Assembly (NCBI GenBank): GCA_037576215.1
Contig: JBANDB010000001.1
Coordinates: 6,820,001-6,884,000, forward strand
Reading direction: 5' to 3'
DNA: 64,000 nucleotides
Source: Armillaria gallica
Taxonomy: Eukaryota > Basidiomycota > Agaricomycetes > Agaricales > Physalacriaceae
Position numbers and translations under genes: made by a program. This document shows, piece after piece, positions 34,613 to 46,656 of this stretch. How positions within the stretch are numbered: position 1 is the stretch's first letter; every line of letters starts with the position of its first letter. The notes beneath the pieces were generated by a model. It worked only from the letters and a program-made list of their open reading frames with translations. It was not told where the DNA came from and ran no database searches.

Positions 34613-35813
34613 CGTGGCGAGAGCAGAGGTGCTGGTGGTGCATTCTTCCCAGGATCTCCGGTGGGATAAGAAGGCAAAGCGTGACTGATGCTAGAGTACA
34701 CGCATCAACGTAAACAGTCACCCGGCGTTTCCGAAAATAGCGGGTGATAGCGCCTAGGGGATGAATGTCGTGAGGCCAACAGTGACAGCCAAGAAAAAGG
34801 ATGGACTTTAAGGTAGTAAATAGTCGTTTAATGAAATTAAGACCAACGCCAGGGGACTGAGATTGGCAGAGCCTGAAACGATTCCAGCGTCTTCTATTGA
34901 TTAATTGGTAGCTATCTATGCAGCGTGTTCGCCAAGTAGGGGGTCGAACTCGGGTCGGCATTAACTTTCTGATCGAATAGAATTACGTCCGATGCGTTTC
35001 ATTTCCGCGACTCTTTTGTATTACTTATAACAGCCTATAGCGTTCGTTACTTCGAAGTTCCCATGGCGTTTGCAACAAATGCAACGTACTTTGGTTGTGG
35101 CACAGTTGGTCGTACGGAGCGATTCTAGCATTCAAGAGCCTTGGGCTCTCGATCCATAGGTGCTTGCGAACAAGAATCCGGGCACCGGAGAAGCTCTTCG
35201 ATGCTGACACGTTTAGAATGACTGACGGCAAAACAATGGGGATCCACGGTTCTTCATACAGGACATGACATTGGTCAAGACGAATTTTTTAGCTCAAGTC
35301 TTTGGAAGACTCATGTTCCCGTAACTTCGCGAATATCTTGAAGCACAAAAAAAAAATCATTTAGTATCATAATTTTTTGTAAGGGGACGAGACACACCGT
35401 CTACCTCAAACTTTTATGCAATGCCTCTCATTGCCCCTCCTCAAACCCGGGTATAAGCCGGCTCGACCCTAGTATCCGTTGAACTTGCCCTCTGCACGGC
35501 AACCATACATATTCTGTCCGGAATCAGGTCCACAGGCGCCTGGTCTGACCTGCTTTTCCCATGATAGCTCGCAAGCTTGAAAAAAGGAAGGTTCCGTAGC
35601 CTGGAATTTCTTGAATGAGGTTCCCTGGGTCTCTACACTCTGCTAACGCTCATTGTTCGACACATGGGCCTCTACGAAGATGGTCATGTGCAAGGTGGAA
35701 AAACACGGACCACCTGACAACAGTACGGTCCCTGCGGCCCGTGATTATCCCTCTCGCAGAAAATTCGAATTTCAAAGTCCATTAATCAATGCTATACTAC
35801 AGGGAAATGACCA
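34613..35813. other. Intergenic region
   Basis: Contains the promoter side of helicase 2 and the region downstream of the small secreted protein gene. No supported gene. Confidence 0.5.
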
Positions 35814-36384
35814 CTAAGAAGAAGTGACGGTGATGGGTGAATAGACTCCGCCCTGTATCAAGACCTCACTGCCGTCCGTTCCGTTGATAGGGTAAATTAT
35901 GTTAGTGGCGATGTTATATGCAGCATCCTCAGTGAAAGGGTAATGCGGGAACTGGGTAAAAACGACATGAGCGGGTTATTCCGATAAAGTCAGTCCACGT
36001 ACCTGTCCAGTGAAGGTGAAAGCCGGAGACAGAGGTGGCGCAGGTAAAGTGAAGTCCTGACGGGCAAGCAGGATCGGAGGCTCATGTCCATTGTTGCCCG
36101 TAGGAACCTCAATGTAAAAATCGATGTACCGCGGAATGATGCCGAAATAGTTCACCGCGCATGCAAAGTCAACATTAATCGTGAAATCCTGAGGCGTAGG
36201 GAAAAGATGAGTTATCGGATCTTGTACGCATGAATTTACTCACTGTGCCAGGTTGCAAATCGGTAGGAACTATCTGGGGGTTTCCAAACCGAGAAGCTTC
36301 TGGGCAAAACTGACGCTTGCCAATAGCTGAGGCATTGGTTCCGACAGCGGCAAGGGCGAAGGCAAAAACAGTAGCGAGCTTCAT
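35814..36384 (-). CDS. Small secreted protein of unknown function
   Basis: Three minus-strand exons (36384-36244, 36188-36003, 35951-35814) encode 154 aa. The N-terminus MKLATVFAFALAAVGTNASA is a signal peptide, followed by IGKR, a likely Kex2 processing site. The mature part is short and beta-rich (DFTINVDFACAVNYFGI, YIDFYIEVPTGNNGHEPP), with two cysteines and Asn-x-Thr sites. I do not recognise the family. Phases of both introns agree. A TATAAAA lies about 55 bp upstream of the ATG. An 821-bp transposon ends only about 200 bp upstream, so it may affect expression. Confidence 0.8.
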
Positions 36385-36438
36385 AGCGGAAGGTAAAACG
36401 AAGATGACCTTGAAATACAATGCACACGGATCATGGGC

Positions 36439-36445
36439 TTTTATA
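36439..36445 (-). promoter_or_regulatory. TATA box of the small secreted protein gene
   Basis: TATAAAA on the minus strand about 55 bp before the ATG at 36384. It lies between the gene and the inserted transposon. Confidence 0.6.
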
Positions 36446-37081
36446 CTTTGAGGCTGCAGGGATGAAGGCCTTACCAGGCCGCTGAGGGAATTTTGTGGAG
36501 CGTTGTTGTACGGTACGTACCCATGGCTCATAATGTGAAACGTTGAGGCACATGGATCCGAAGTATGAAGAGTTCATGCTCTGCTAGGACCCCCGAATAT
36601 CCCTACCGGTGTGTGCGGATCTCAGATTGGAAAGTTTGGGGCATCTATGAGCCGAAAACGGATCTAGAATGCCAAATCCTGGCCCAAAGGTCTGTAGACA
36701 AGTGTGGATACGAAATCGGATCCTCGGCATGGTCTGAGCCCTGTGCGGATCCAGGACGCCGAATCTTCTGATATGACGGCAGTTTCCCGGCACGGAGCGG
36801 CATTTATAACATTTCCTCTACTAGAGGCAACCAAAAGCAGAAAACTTGCGTAGTGGTTCGATGACGGCGTGACTTCATATGACTTCGGCTTCAACAGCTT
36901 CACCACATATTTTTGACATCTTTGAAGCCAAGTTGCCGTCACGCCGAAGCCACCCGGAAGTCACTCGGCAATAGCGGCGCGACTTAATTCGGCTTGACTG
37001 GCGTAGCATGCGGCTTTGAGCTTGAGCGAATTAAGGAACAAAACTTTCCACTGCCATTCGGACAAAGTTCCTCCTCCACGT

Positions 37082-37127
37082 TTTCTGATGAGCTCTTTGG
37101 AAGGTTTCTGATGAGCTCTTTGGAAGG
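37082..37127 (+). repeat. Two tandem 23-bp units inside the transposon
   Basis: The unit TTTCTGATGAGCTCTTTGGA plus AGG occurs twice, head to tail and without mismatch. Confidence 0.85.
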
Positions 37128-37237
37128 CATGGTCGAAAAACAGGTTAAATTTTTATGCATTTGAAGTTATGTACTACTGCTGAAAAGCAACAAAATTCAA
37201 TGCATACCTCAGCCGTAGCGCTTGCGAGCGATTTTTG

Positions 37238-37263
37238 TTATTTTATTTTATTTTATTTTATTT
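37238..37263 (+). repeat. TTTTA-type microsatellite inside the transposon
   Basis: Four to five ATTTT units run in a row near the right end of the element. Confidence 0.8.
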
Positions 37264-37414
37264 GAATTTTGGTGGTCTGAGGACTAATGCGGATCCCAGA
37301 TGCCCTTTCGCGAGGTCTGGAGAGAATACGGATTGGGGTGCGGATCCAGAATGCCAAAAAACCAAAATTTTGGAAGAGACATCAGTTGGGATATTCGGGG
37401 GTCCTGCTCCGCTG

Positions 37415-38153
37415 CAGGCACGGATACCGACCCGGGGTGTACGCAATGGTCATCGAAGCCCGCAGTCAACGAGGTGAAACGAAAGCCTATTGATAGTCAC
37501 GCGTATGATTGTAGTGAGATCGCGCGGGGAATTGTCGCCACATCCAACTGCATAGCGTTTCACCTCCTTGAAGCGTCTAGTGTTCGATCCATATGAAGAG
37601 GATGCTATGGCTCTAGCCGCGCGTATAGAATCCAATCTGACTAAAATCTGCCTCTGTCTCGACGGTCAGAGGTGTTTAACACTGTCATTCTTTGTTTTGC
37701 ACCATTGCTTTTTCAAGGAGGCCTACGGAGGGCTTTCACTGTGGACCTAGAGTTGGAAGCGTATATGATTCTGGACAGGAGCGAAAAAGGCCCATGACGG
37801 TAAAAGATGTCGATTGTGACTAGAAATTAGAAGCAGTCTCTCCGGTGTTGGCGGTACTGCTACGTTAGGTAAAAGTACGGCATAGCGACCCAGCTTCTGT
37901 TCGTCGATGTAAAGGGGGGATTGTTCAGAATTAATCTGGGCGTTTTGAACTCGCGTTGGAAGAAAATAACGACGAGAGATTTCGCGGAGGTATGTACATG
38001 ATCATGGGAGATCGAACAAGGATCGGACTTCGGCGTTCTACCGGTAACACGGCCACGTGCCCTACTATTTCCGGAAGCGGCGCACAATGACTCAAATTGA
38101 TTCCGTGGGTATAAAAGGCCGCATGGCACCAAATTTTCTTGTTTCTGACGCTC
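37415..38153 (+). promoter_or_regulatory. Promoter region of the Hsp20 gene, with candidate heat-shock element
   Basis: TATAAAA at 38110-38116 lies 38 bp before the ATG at 38154. About 35 bp further upstream TTCCGGAA (38069-38076) fits the inverted TTCnnGAA core of a heat-shock element. Only one clear pair of units is visible, and functional elements usually have three or more, so this is tentative. The rest of the region has no supported gene. Confidence 0.45.
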
Positions 38154-39256
38154 ATGTCGTATCCTTACCATGGCCAATATTCAGAACAGTATTCGAATCC
38201 CTCAACTCCGCGTGAAGCTTTTCCTTCCTGGGAGGTTATTGAACATCAACCTCAAGCCCAACAATCTGAGCCGGTTTTTACTGGCCAGCTATCGCCGTTA
38301 ACTCCAACGCTGATGCCGACATACGCGCAAAACGTGCAGCCGGAGCATCTGGCTGGTGCTAGCCAGAGCTCACCCGTCGATAATAATACGATTCAAATTC
38401 TTCCAGCGCCACAGCCAAGGTCAGCTTTTGGTGACGTGGTACATACGAGATGATTCTTACGCTCTTGCTAGCACGTCGGAGCCGTCGACAAGCGGACGTC
38501 AACATCTCCGTCGGACTCCCCCTCGATCTCGAGAGCACAGGGTTCATCCTTATGCACGACCGGGCAGCGCAGCTGGTCCTAGTGAAAATCAGGGTCCTAT
38601 CATTAGATTTGTTCCACCAATATTGCCCCCAGTCAGGGCGCCTACCGCACCTCCTACCCCTCAACATCTCCGCTCGTGAGCCAATTATATTTTAATATTT
38701 CATTCATTTAAAAGTTGCTTACACAGTGGCAGTTCTCCAGCTTCGGTTGGTAGTCGCGAGCGTACCTCTCTCTTGCTTTCACCAGCATCACGAACACTCG
38801 TCATCCGATACGACTGGCGCTACGATCCCGAAACTACAACAATTACCGCCTATTTTGAGCTTCCCGGTGTTAAGCGCGAAGATATTTCCATATGTCTCTG
38901 GACGTGCTTTTATAACCACTCCAGACAGGTAACCGTATACGCCACTCGACACGCTCCCTTTCCAGGAGCGGTGTCGTCGCGTGATCCTGGACCAGGGAGT
39001 GACATATATTTGATTGAGGGCAAGTACGGTCCATGCAAGAGATCCATCGTCGTTTCCCCAGACTGCAAAGTACGCCCCTACCTTTCCTTCTCCCACCCTG
39101 TCTATGTTCCGGTTCCCTTCTGTAAGACACCCGTGACTTACGATGTCCTAGCCGGAAGATATCGACGCAAGATATGAAGATGGTATACTTGTTCTGAAGA
39201 TCCAATGCGGTCCGCCTGATGACAAGAATGAGGTACAGATAGTACCTCTTCGATGA
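38154..39256 (+). CDS. Hsp20/alpha-crystallin-domain protein with long disordered N-terminus
   Basis: Four exons (38154-38419, 38472-38675, 38727-39069, 39152-39256) encode 305 aa. Residues 1-175 are Pro-, Gln- and Ser-rich and probably disordered. The C-terminal half is an alpha-crystallin-like domain: RYDWRYDPETTTITAYFELP, GVKREDISI, then PEDIDARYEDGILVLKI near the end. Hsp20 proteins form oligomers that hold unfolding proteins in solution. The domain is interrupted by a longer loop than usual (about RQVTVYATRHAPFPGAVSS), and no I-x-I tail is seen after EVQIVPLR, so assembly may be atypical. All three intron phases agree. Confidence 0.82.
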
Positions 39257-40910
39257 GAGCGTTGATCTGTTTTTGAGTCTTCGGTTCAAGATTCCGTGTG
39301 TGAAACCGCCCACCCAACTCAAGATTTCAAGAATGTTCTGTTTTCCCCCGCAAAAGTTTATCGGCAGCTTTCAACATCCGCCGTGAAAGTTTGTTCACAT
39401 TTTCGTGGATTTATAAAGCAACCTCGAATAGTCGAGCGCTTTGTTTTTATATATCCTTCATTATCTTTAGCATATCCCTTCGCATTGTCATAGTTACTGT
39501 AGCTACTAGAATTCCATCTCATCGTTTATTTCTGCTCTTGTGATCCTCAATTTGTTTTCAACTCTTGTCGATACCACTTATTCTCATCGCTTCGATCAAT
39601 CTTCAAGTCTTTTTCCGGTACCGTACCTTCGTTTGGCAATCAAGTCGTCTTGTTATAGCAACTACTCAGAGCCTGATGCATCGGCGCGATTAATTCGCAT
39701 AGCCCATGATAATGTGATTCACGGAGTGTGCTCATACAATGGGACTGCTTCGACAGCATTATCATTATCGTCGTATGCCATCAAATGGTTCGAAACAGAA
39801 CGGAGAGCTTGATAATAAGAAAAGGCGGAAAATTATCGTGTACTGCGCTTTCTTCGCCACCGACTCCAAAGATATTGCAAGCCGTAACAAAAATTTGCTT
39901 GAAGTGACACTGAGTTCAAGAAACCCGTCCGTGTGACATACTTGCTAGGCGTGGGGGAACGGGATAGCATGGCATTGGAGGAAAGAGTTCCAACCAGATA
40001 TGAATAGCAGGGTATAGAGAGCGCGACTGCGACGTTAAGAGATAACTAGACGATGTAGAGTAGGATTGTCGAGTAACAGAGAAACCAGTGTCGATATACT
40101 TCCTAGATAGCAATTATTAACAGTGGTTCAAACGAGGCGTAACCTTGGAGGAAGCATGACTCGAAGCTCGTCTAGTGGAAAAGAACCTTGAATAAACATG
40201 GAAATATTTTCCTTAAAGATTAGACGAATAGTGGTGGAGGATTTCCTAGATCCACAATCAAAACTTTGCTCCATTTAGGGCCCCAGTTCATGCATTCGCT
40301 CAATATCTTACCACTGAAGCCCTTCGGCAGCACGAAGGTCTGAATCCTAGCACAAGATGTGGCTTCTAGGGCGTGTTTACTAGGTGACCAAATGACGATC
40401 GGCGAATTTGCCAAGCGAGGTCTCGACTCTCGAAGCTTGGGTGTGGCAGCAAGGAAATGACTCTTACCTTCCGGAAGTTCTCAAATATCGATGACAGGTA
40501 CAGATCTGAGCAGTTTCGTGAATTCTCCAGATTCTCCAGTACCGAGAGTCGTTTCAAAGTTCTCAACAGTTAATTTGAGCCTTGAGGAGGACGCGATTCA
40601 GTTTGGATATAACGAGGATGTAATCGATAGCCATTTTCGGCTTAGAGAGCAGTAGAGCCAGACGCAAAACTGTTCACCTTCATGCCTTGGGTCCGCAGAA
40701 CGGATTTCGCTCGTCAATGCAGGAGAAGAAACGTCGGACCTTCGGACCGATGTCCCGCCTGTTGCATATGGTCAGACTCCAGAGTCTAGATTACCAGATA
40801 GCTATGCCTATGCTATATATACGACAACTCTAATGCTATACCATAGCTAAACGATAATCGTCCAAAATATACGTAGTAAGGAGGGTATCACTACCATTAT
40901 ACATAAATTT
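39257..40910. other. Stretch without a supported gene
   Basis: No coding model is supported. Short frames near 39540-39930 and minus-strand frames at 40220-40566 lack recognisable motifs. Confidence 0.45.
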
Positions 40911-42462
40911 TTACACCTCCCTAGGTGAAGTGGCCCTACTATTATGATTACTCTGACTACGTAGTCGTGTCCGTTCATCAATAGCTCCGTCATCATCATC
41001 GTCCGTCTCGTCTTCCTCCCTCAGCCGCTCAAGCCCGACATGCTCTGCGTGCCCATTAGGATGCCCGTCATCAAACGCATCGAACAAGGTTGTCGTTTGA
41101 TTTCGATAGGTCGAACTTCGCTGTCCTTGACCTCCTGGTCGCGAAAGCCCATCGGGTCCCGTAACAATTCCGTGCCATCCGTCTATGGATAGTCTTCCAT
41201 TGTAGCTCAGATGTCCGGGTGCTTCTTCAGGAACACTGTAACCCGAAAGCTCAACAGACGGGCCTTGATTTCGTGAGAGGTTGAGGAGGTGAACGCCGAG
41301 GAAGATGACGATGAAGCCTGATATTAGGGAGATGGTATTTGTAGCATCAGTGGTATTAAAACCTTGGAAGAGAATGAGGGAGGCGACTATGGTCGAAGAG
41401 GAGAACCCGACGTAATACATAGGGTTAACTCTATGACGTGGGTCAGCGGCGATAGACGAAGATGTCAATGTGAGACGTACATGTTCACGGAGAACGTGTC
41501 CAGAGATTTATTCAAATAGTTCATCTGCACCATGATGCAAAACGCCGACACCAACCCAAATGCATACGTGCTTGGCCGTAGGAACTGATTGTTTCCTCCA
41601 AAGGTCAGCTTGACAGCGACACCGAAGCCTTTGATAGACATGACAGACACCGAGCCGACCACAGAGCATATAGATATGTAGACAAGGGGATTCGTCCGGC
41701 CGTAGCGGGGTACAGCATAGTAGATCATGATCAAAGTGAAGACGACGACTGTGAACACATACAACAGGAAGCCTAGGACCAGTTTGAGGGTTTCGAAGAA
41801 TCAGAGGAAGAGAAAGAACGCACCTGGTTGTACTGCGTATCCCAATATTTCATCGACAGTCTCAACAGCCTTGTCTTCCGGAGCATGGAGAACAATGATC
41901 AGTGATCCAATTAGCGACAGGGTGCAACCGAGTCGGCCTAGATGACCTAGCCGCTCGCCGAGCAAGAAGGATGCGAGAACGGCACTATTCCAGGTCAGCA
42001 CATGAGGGTCAGGCTATACATAGAAAGTCGCGCACCCAATTAGCACGCTCAATGCGCCTAGCGGTGTGACCAATATCGGAGGGGCGAATGTATACGCAGC
42101 AAAATTTGCAGCTGCTGCGGGATGAGCAAATACTATTGACTAGAACTAAAGAATTGACCTTCTCCTAATACAACTGCACAAAAGTCAGCTTCTACAGCAA
42201 AAGGCCAAAACATTGCATTACGCACGAGTCGACATCCCGGCCCACCATATAGGATTCTTCAGATATGTCATGTTATCCGATGCAGAAGCACCATAGGTAG
42301 TGTCCGCCGAAGCATTGAGGCCCTGTCGTCGTCTCTCCGGTCAGCAACCCTTCCAGGACGAGGTGCATGGCTACGTACCTTTTTGGTTATTATAGAGCTG
42401 ACACCGATTGCCGCTGAGCTGGACACCGCCAGCACCAGACCTATCCATTTGTCGTCCACCAT
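40911..42462 (-). CDS. NIPA-type magnesium transporter (DUF803)
   Basis: Seven minus-strand exons (42462-42379, 42322-42226, 42173-42159, 42111-42036, 41984-41824, 41772-41481, 41430-40911) encode 414 aa. NIPA proteins are multi-helix membrane proteins that move Mg2+. Characteristic blocks are present: WIGLVLAVSSSAAIGVSSII, NFAAYTFAPPILVTPLGALS, VLHAPEDKAVETVDEI, NPLVYISICSVVGSVSVMS and NPMYYVGFSSSTIVASLILF. The cytoplasmic C-terminal tail of about 110 residues is acidic and disordered. Exon 3 is only 15 nt. Exon 4 has a tandem acceptor (CAGCAG); the second site gives the family-like GEAANF, the first adds one Ala. Confidence 0.88.
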
Positions 42463-43577
42463 TATCGTCTACAGTGAGCGACAAGGGCCCCAGGCCGTGA
42501 AAATACCGAGCAAGCGTGATGGTGGTGGTCGTAAATGAAGCGAAGAAAATGAGTAGCCGGAACGGTCGTGGCAATCATCACGTGATGATCATCGCCATTA
42601 TTGGCAAGGATTTGGGCCTTTGTTCGTTTCTTTCTCGTCGTCCTTGGTGACAGGTCTCAGGGCTGCTTCAACCTGAGATCAGATATGACTACAGGCATAA
42701 TATCTTGGCTTCAGAGAAATATCTCCTAGGGGAAAGCTCCCCCGGCCCGAGGCATTTGAACAACTAGTACTGACTGCGGACTCGGCAACGCTGCTGGCAC
42801 TTGCAACTTCTCTGATCACGAGAAACTTGTTAAAATCACAATGTCTTGGTTTAGAATATACAGGAATGGACTTTGATCCAGTCTTAACCTCGATTTCCCT
42901 AGTCAGCGCGTAATATCTTCTTCCAAAAGCATGTCTCCTTCAGCTCGCATTCTAGACAGCCCTGCATCTATTGAGTGAGTCATCGTCGGCCTGAGAATAT
43001 CTAGCTTATGTTGGAATGAAGCCCACTCGCCGGCAGTTCTTCGGCAGGATCTCAGGTTGATACTGTCCACTCGTTGTCCTTCCTAGGAAGCCTGCTGCAT
43101 GGCGGAAGTTAAATTTCTTTTACCGCCTATTGGGAGATGGTCATCCCCACATAAGCCTTGATGCCCATCTCTGTCACATCTCCGAGTCCTAGGGCCGTAG
43201 CTTCCAGTCAATTCATTGTTGATTCTCCCGCGTCCCACTGTCGACATAAACTTTTGATGTGTTCCTGATAAATTTGCACTAGCTGCGGCCCGTGTCTCTT
43301 TCCCCTCTGTCATATACTCTTCACCTTGAATGACAGTGACTTTCTCTTTGCTCTATTCACCAGTTCATACCGACACTCCTCTACCATTCGATGCTCTGCT
43401 TGGATAATCTTATTCGGATGATCAATCCCCAAAGCTTAACGCCACATACGCTGCCGGTGGGTCAATTCACCCTAGTATGGGAACGACGATACCTTCCGAA
43501 AGTCTGCCAGGCATCAACTGAGTTCGAAGAGAAGATGTTTAAAAGGCGCAGAATTGACACCACGGCGACAAATCACC
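42463..43577. other. Intergenic region
   Basis: Promoter side of the minus-strand NIPA gene and of the plus-strand coiled-coil gene. No supported coding unit. An open frame at 43391-43666 overlaps the next gene in another frame and looks spurious. Confidence 0.45.
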
Positions 43578-44038
43578 ATGGCCAGAAATCAACTTGCCAC
43601 CCATACCATCACTCGCCTCCAAGACAAATGCATGTCGCTCGAAATCGAAATCAGCAACCTTCGTAATGAGGTGCAGGTCCTGCGGAATGGCGCGATGGCG
43701 CTGTTGACGGAGAACGCAGACTTGAGGCGTGATGTGCAGAGACTCCGTGCCGAGTTGCCAACGCCGCAGACAGTGCGTATAATCGCCATTTCGTATTTTT
43801 CGGCGTCTGATAAGTGTAGGTGCAAGAGGCAAATAATTTGATACAAGGTTTGCTATGCATGTACGAACGATTAGAGGCGGAGAAAGATGGCAGGGATTCT
43901 TCGCTGGAGACCGGTTCAGCCTCGTCAGCCTCATCCAGTACCACTGACCTGGAACAATCACTGGCTTGCCTTGCGTACCTTAAGGATGAAGCAGTGCGTA
44001 CTTCATCTAATGACACTCGGCGCATCGTTACACCATAG
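43578..44038 (+). CDS. Small coiled-coil protein
   Basis: Two exons, 43578-43772 and 43820-44038, with a 47-bp intron, encode 137 aa. Residues about 10-65 form a heptad coiled coil (ITRLQDKCMSLEIEISNLRN, then LLTENADLRRDVQRLRAEL). A second helix (VQEANNLIQGLLCMYERLE) follows the intron, then a Ser-rich region. It resembles the zipper part of a bZIP factor, but no basic DNA-binding segment precedes it in frame. I cannot name the function. The ATG at 43578 is chosen because the heptads start right after it. Confidence 0.6.
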
Positions 44039-45287
44039 CTTAGGAATCATGCAAATCAGAATAAGTTGCTTAATTATCCCGCATCACTGGCGTGTCGTCT
44101 GAGTTTTTAGTATTCCCTGGCTATCGTTCGATGTACTTCTATTCCATGCTTGCTCAAACTTGAAGATAAACCATCCCTTCCGGTCTGATAAGCGTAGCAA
44201 AATAGGTAGTGCCTCCTGTATTATGGAATTCTTGGGGTGAAGCTTGAGGGGGTGTCCAGAGTTGGTGGGTCCCGTTGTTCCCCCAAGGGCCAAGAATCAT
44301 GGAGATGATGGAATTTGCGAGCGCAGGCGAGCTTTCTGCGAACAAGGTAGCATCAGTCCGGCCCGCGGTACTTCCATCCGTGTTGCAAAGCAGAACATAC
44401 TAAGTATGCTGGCCGCTAGTACTACATCCTCAGTCATGCCGTAGTCGTGTATGTAGACTAATTTAATCCAGCTCGTCACTCGATCACGTTGCGATCGTCG
44501 TCTTCTGCTGAGTCATCATGCTGCCACGCGCGAACTTCTTCCATCGGCGACGATCATGCGGGTGTCACACGCTATTCCACGCGTCATTGGGCCCTGCGCT
44601 CTATATAAACGCGTCGAATCCCGCTCCCCGTCTTTCTTCCCTCCCTCTACCTTGCCCACACCATACTGATCACCGCGTGAGCCCGCCGTCGTCTCGCGAC
44701 ATATCTCTGTTGGGAGCGTATATCATGATCATCAATCCGCCGTTGAAGTGACAAGATCAGTACTTCACTCTCGATAACAATAATGGCCGTAGACGTGGAC
44801 TATGCAGATATCCTGGTGCGTCAGGGCATGCAAGACGAGGTTATACGCCTCCCTGACACAGTTATGTGTTCTGGTTGCATCATTCTAGCGCATATACTCG
44901 CTCTTTTATAACCGTTTGCATCACCAGTAGGATGAAAGTGATGGCTAGCTTCTTCCAAGGGTTTATTGGCAAGTTTTGAGGAACAGAACACCCGGATTCG
45001 CCAATACTGGCGCATCATGCACGGCGCCTTCAAACGCTACATTGTCAAAACCCCAAACCTCTGCCTTTCTCAGGTCGGAACAGCTCTGAGCTATCCTACC
45101 GCCTGTCACGACAAATAGTATGTCTCTCGCTAGCATTCTGGTGAATCTGATGCTAAGACTTTGCAATTCATAGCCGGGAAGATGCGCCCTAGCGGCAAGT
45201 CTTTCTCCCCCGTCAAGGGTCCTAGAATCAAAGTCCAATCAAATTAACGACATAGCTTGTCACGTTGCCCATCGTATCATCATCCGT
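44039..45287. other. Intergenic region with an isolated core promoter
   Basis: TATATAAA at 44602-44609 is followed by a CT-rich leader and an ATG at 44783 (MAVDVDYADIL), which may start a small plus-strand gene through a GTGCGT donor. I could not extend it convincingly. A minus-strand frame at 44963-45238 also lacks recognisable content. Confidence 0.35.
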
Positions 45288-46606
45288 TCATATAGCTACA
45301 TCTGCGAACACAGGGCGATGATCGCTTGCCAGGGTTCCATCATCCGACAGCGAACTCCCGACTTTGTACGCCTCCGATGTCCTGCGAGGAAACATAAATC
45401 AAAGGATCCATCCAAGAAGAAAAGACCACATACCACCCAAGGTTATTTCCTCCAAAGATGAAATCAATTCTCTGCCAAACTGAAGTGTCAGCTGGTCCAT
45501 TGAACCCAGTATACGTCGCAAAATTGTTAGAGACGCTTTGTCTCGGCGCCTGACCCCGAAAGTCAAGCATCTTGAAATCTGGCAGCTGATTTCCGACGTC
45601 GTACTTGGCCGCAAATGTCGCGTTAATGGCAACCGGTGCACTGGCGCCAGTGATGATATTGTAAGCGCCAGAACTATTACCAGTCGAGGGACTATATTCC
45701 AAGTTAATAACACGTTAAAGCCTCGACGTAGTCACTCACCTGTTGAAATCGCCTGAAACGAACACTGGGCCACGCGACTGCACAGCTTCATACCGCGCCC
45801 TGGTCAAAATCAACGACGCCCCAACTTGCCGCTGCATATCTGACTGATCGTCTAGATGCGTGTTCAATACCGTGAACTTTGTCTTGGCGCCCGTTGTCAA
45901 GCTGAAGTGTGCCGCTGTACACAGTCGGAAGGAACCAGCTCCAGGGTATTTGGACGGCTCGAACGGAGTGTTTCTGTTAAACATAAGCCAAGGAACACAA
46001 ACAGAAGACGATGGATGTACGAGAGCCAAAATGTATCATTCGAAAGCAACTTGACAGCAGATCTTTGTATCCCAGTGAACATAGATCATTTCTTCTGCCT
46101 TGCCAGACTCACTTCTTGTAAAACAGTGGACTATACTCTCCTGCTTCCACTCCATCGTCGCGTCCAACACCAATCTACCGGGCTGTCAGTCAAAAAAGCC
46201 CAGCATCAAACACAGCACCTACCCAACCCCAGTCATCTCCAAAGAGCTCCGCCAGGTCAGTTACCTGCCTCACCAGTGCCTCCTGGAACCCAGCGATGAC
46301 GATTCCCTCACTCAACAAATGTTCCGCGACGCGCAGCCTTCTCGTGCTCCATGGTTGCTCCCCCGACAGTCCCAAAAATGTCTCCTGTGTAAGAGGATTG
46401 CCCAAAGCAGAAATTGACTCCGACACGGTGATATTGTCGGGCTGGGAGTCATATCTGAGATTGTACGTAGAGAAACGCAAAGTGGTGGGATCAAGGCTGT
46501 CGATATGCATATCTTGTGAGACGGAGACGAGAGCGAAATGAAGGAGGAGGATGACGTTAAGTGCGAAGGAGCGGAACCCACGGGCCGACATATCGCACGT
46601 GGACAT
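45288..46606 (-). CDS. Secreted endonuclease/exonuclease/phosphatase-family protein (paralog 2)
   Basis: Six minus-strand exons (46606-46223, 46174-46113, 46062-46021, 45973-45740, 45691-45434, 45381-45288) encode 357 aa; a second in-frame ATG at 46591 could also be used. A signal peptide is visible (SFALNVILLLHFALVSVS). The EEP motifs are the same as in paralog 1: STYNLRYDS, FQEALVRQV, NTHLDD, GDFNR and SDHRP. Exon 1 here corresponds to exons 1 and 2 of paralog 1, so one intron differs between the copies; the other five introns coincide. TATATAAA lies about 45 bp upstream of the start (46649-46656, minus strand). The substrate is unknown. Confidence 0.88.
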
Positions 46607-46648
46607 GATGGATTTTCCCCGCGACCTTGTGCAGGGGATTCAGTCTGC

Positions 46649-46656
46649 TTTATATA
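46649..46656 (-). promoter_or_regulatory. TATA box of EEP paralog 2
   Basis: TATATAAA on the minus strand, about 45 bp before the first ATG. Confidence 0.6.

Larger units (their letters stand above)
36586..37406. mobile_element. Non-autonomous hAT-like DNA transposon (821 bp)
   Basis: The ends are perfect 18-bp inverted repeats, AGGACCCCCGAATATCCC at 36586-36603 and its reverse complement at 37389-37406. Flanking 8-bp sequences GCTCTGCT (36578-36585) and GCTCCGCT (37407-37414) match at 7 of 8 positions, as expected for a hAT-type target-site duplication. Subterminal GCGGATC motifs recur near both ends in opposite orientation. Inside are a tandem pair of 23-bp units (37082-37104 and 37105-37127), an imperfect long hairpin around 36860-36960 and a TTTTA-type microsatellite. 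No transposase frame exists, so movement would depend on a transposase from elsewhere. Confidence 0.8.

Noticed and set aside
34915..34980. tRNA-like B-box (GGTCGAACTC / GAGTTCGACC)
   Set aside because: No paired acceptor, D or T stems could be built around it on either strand.
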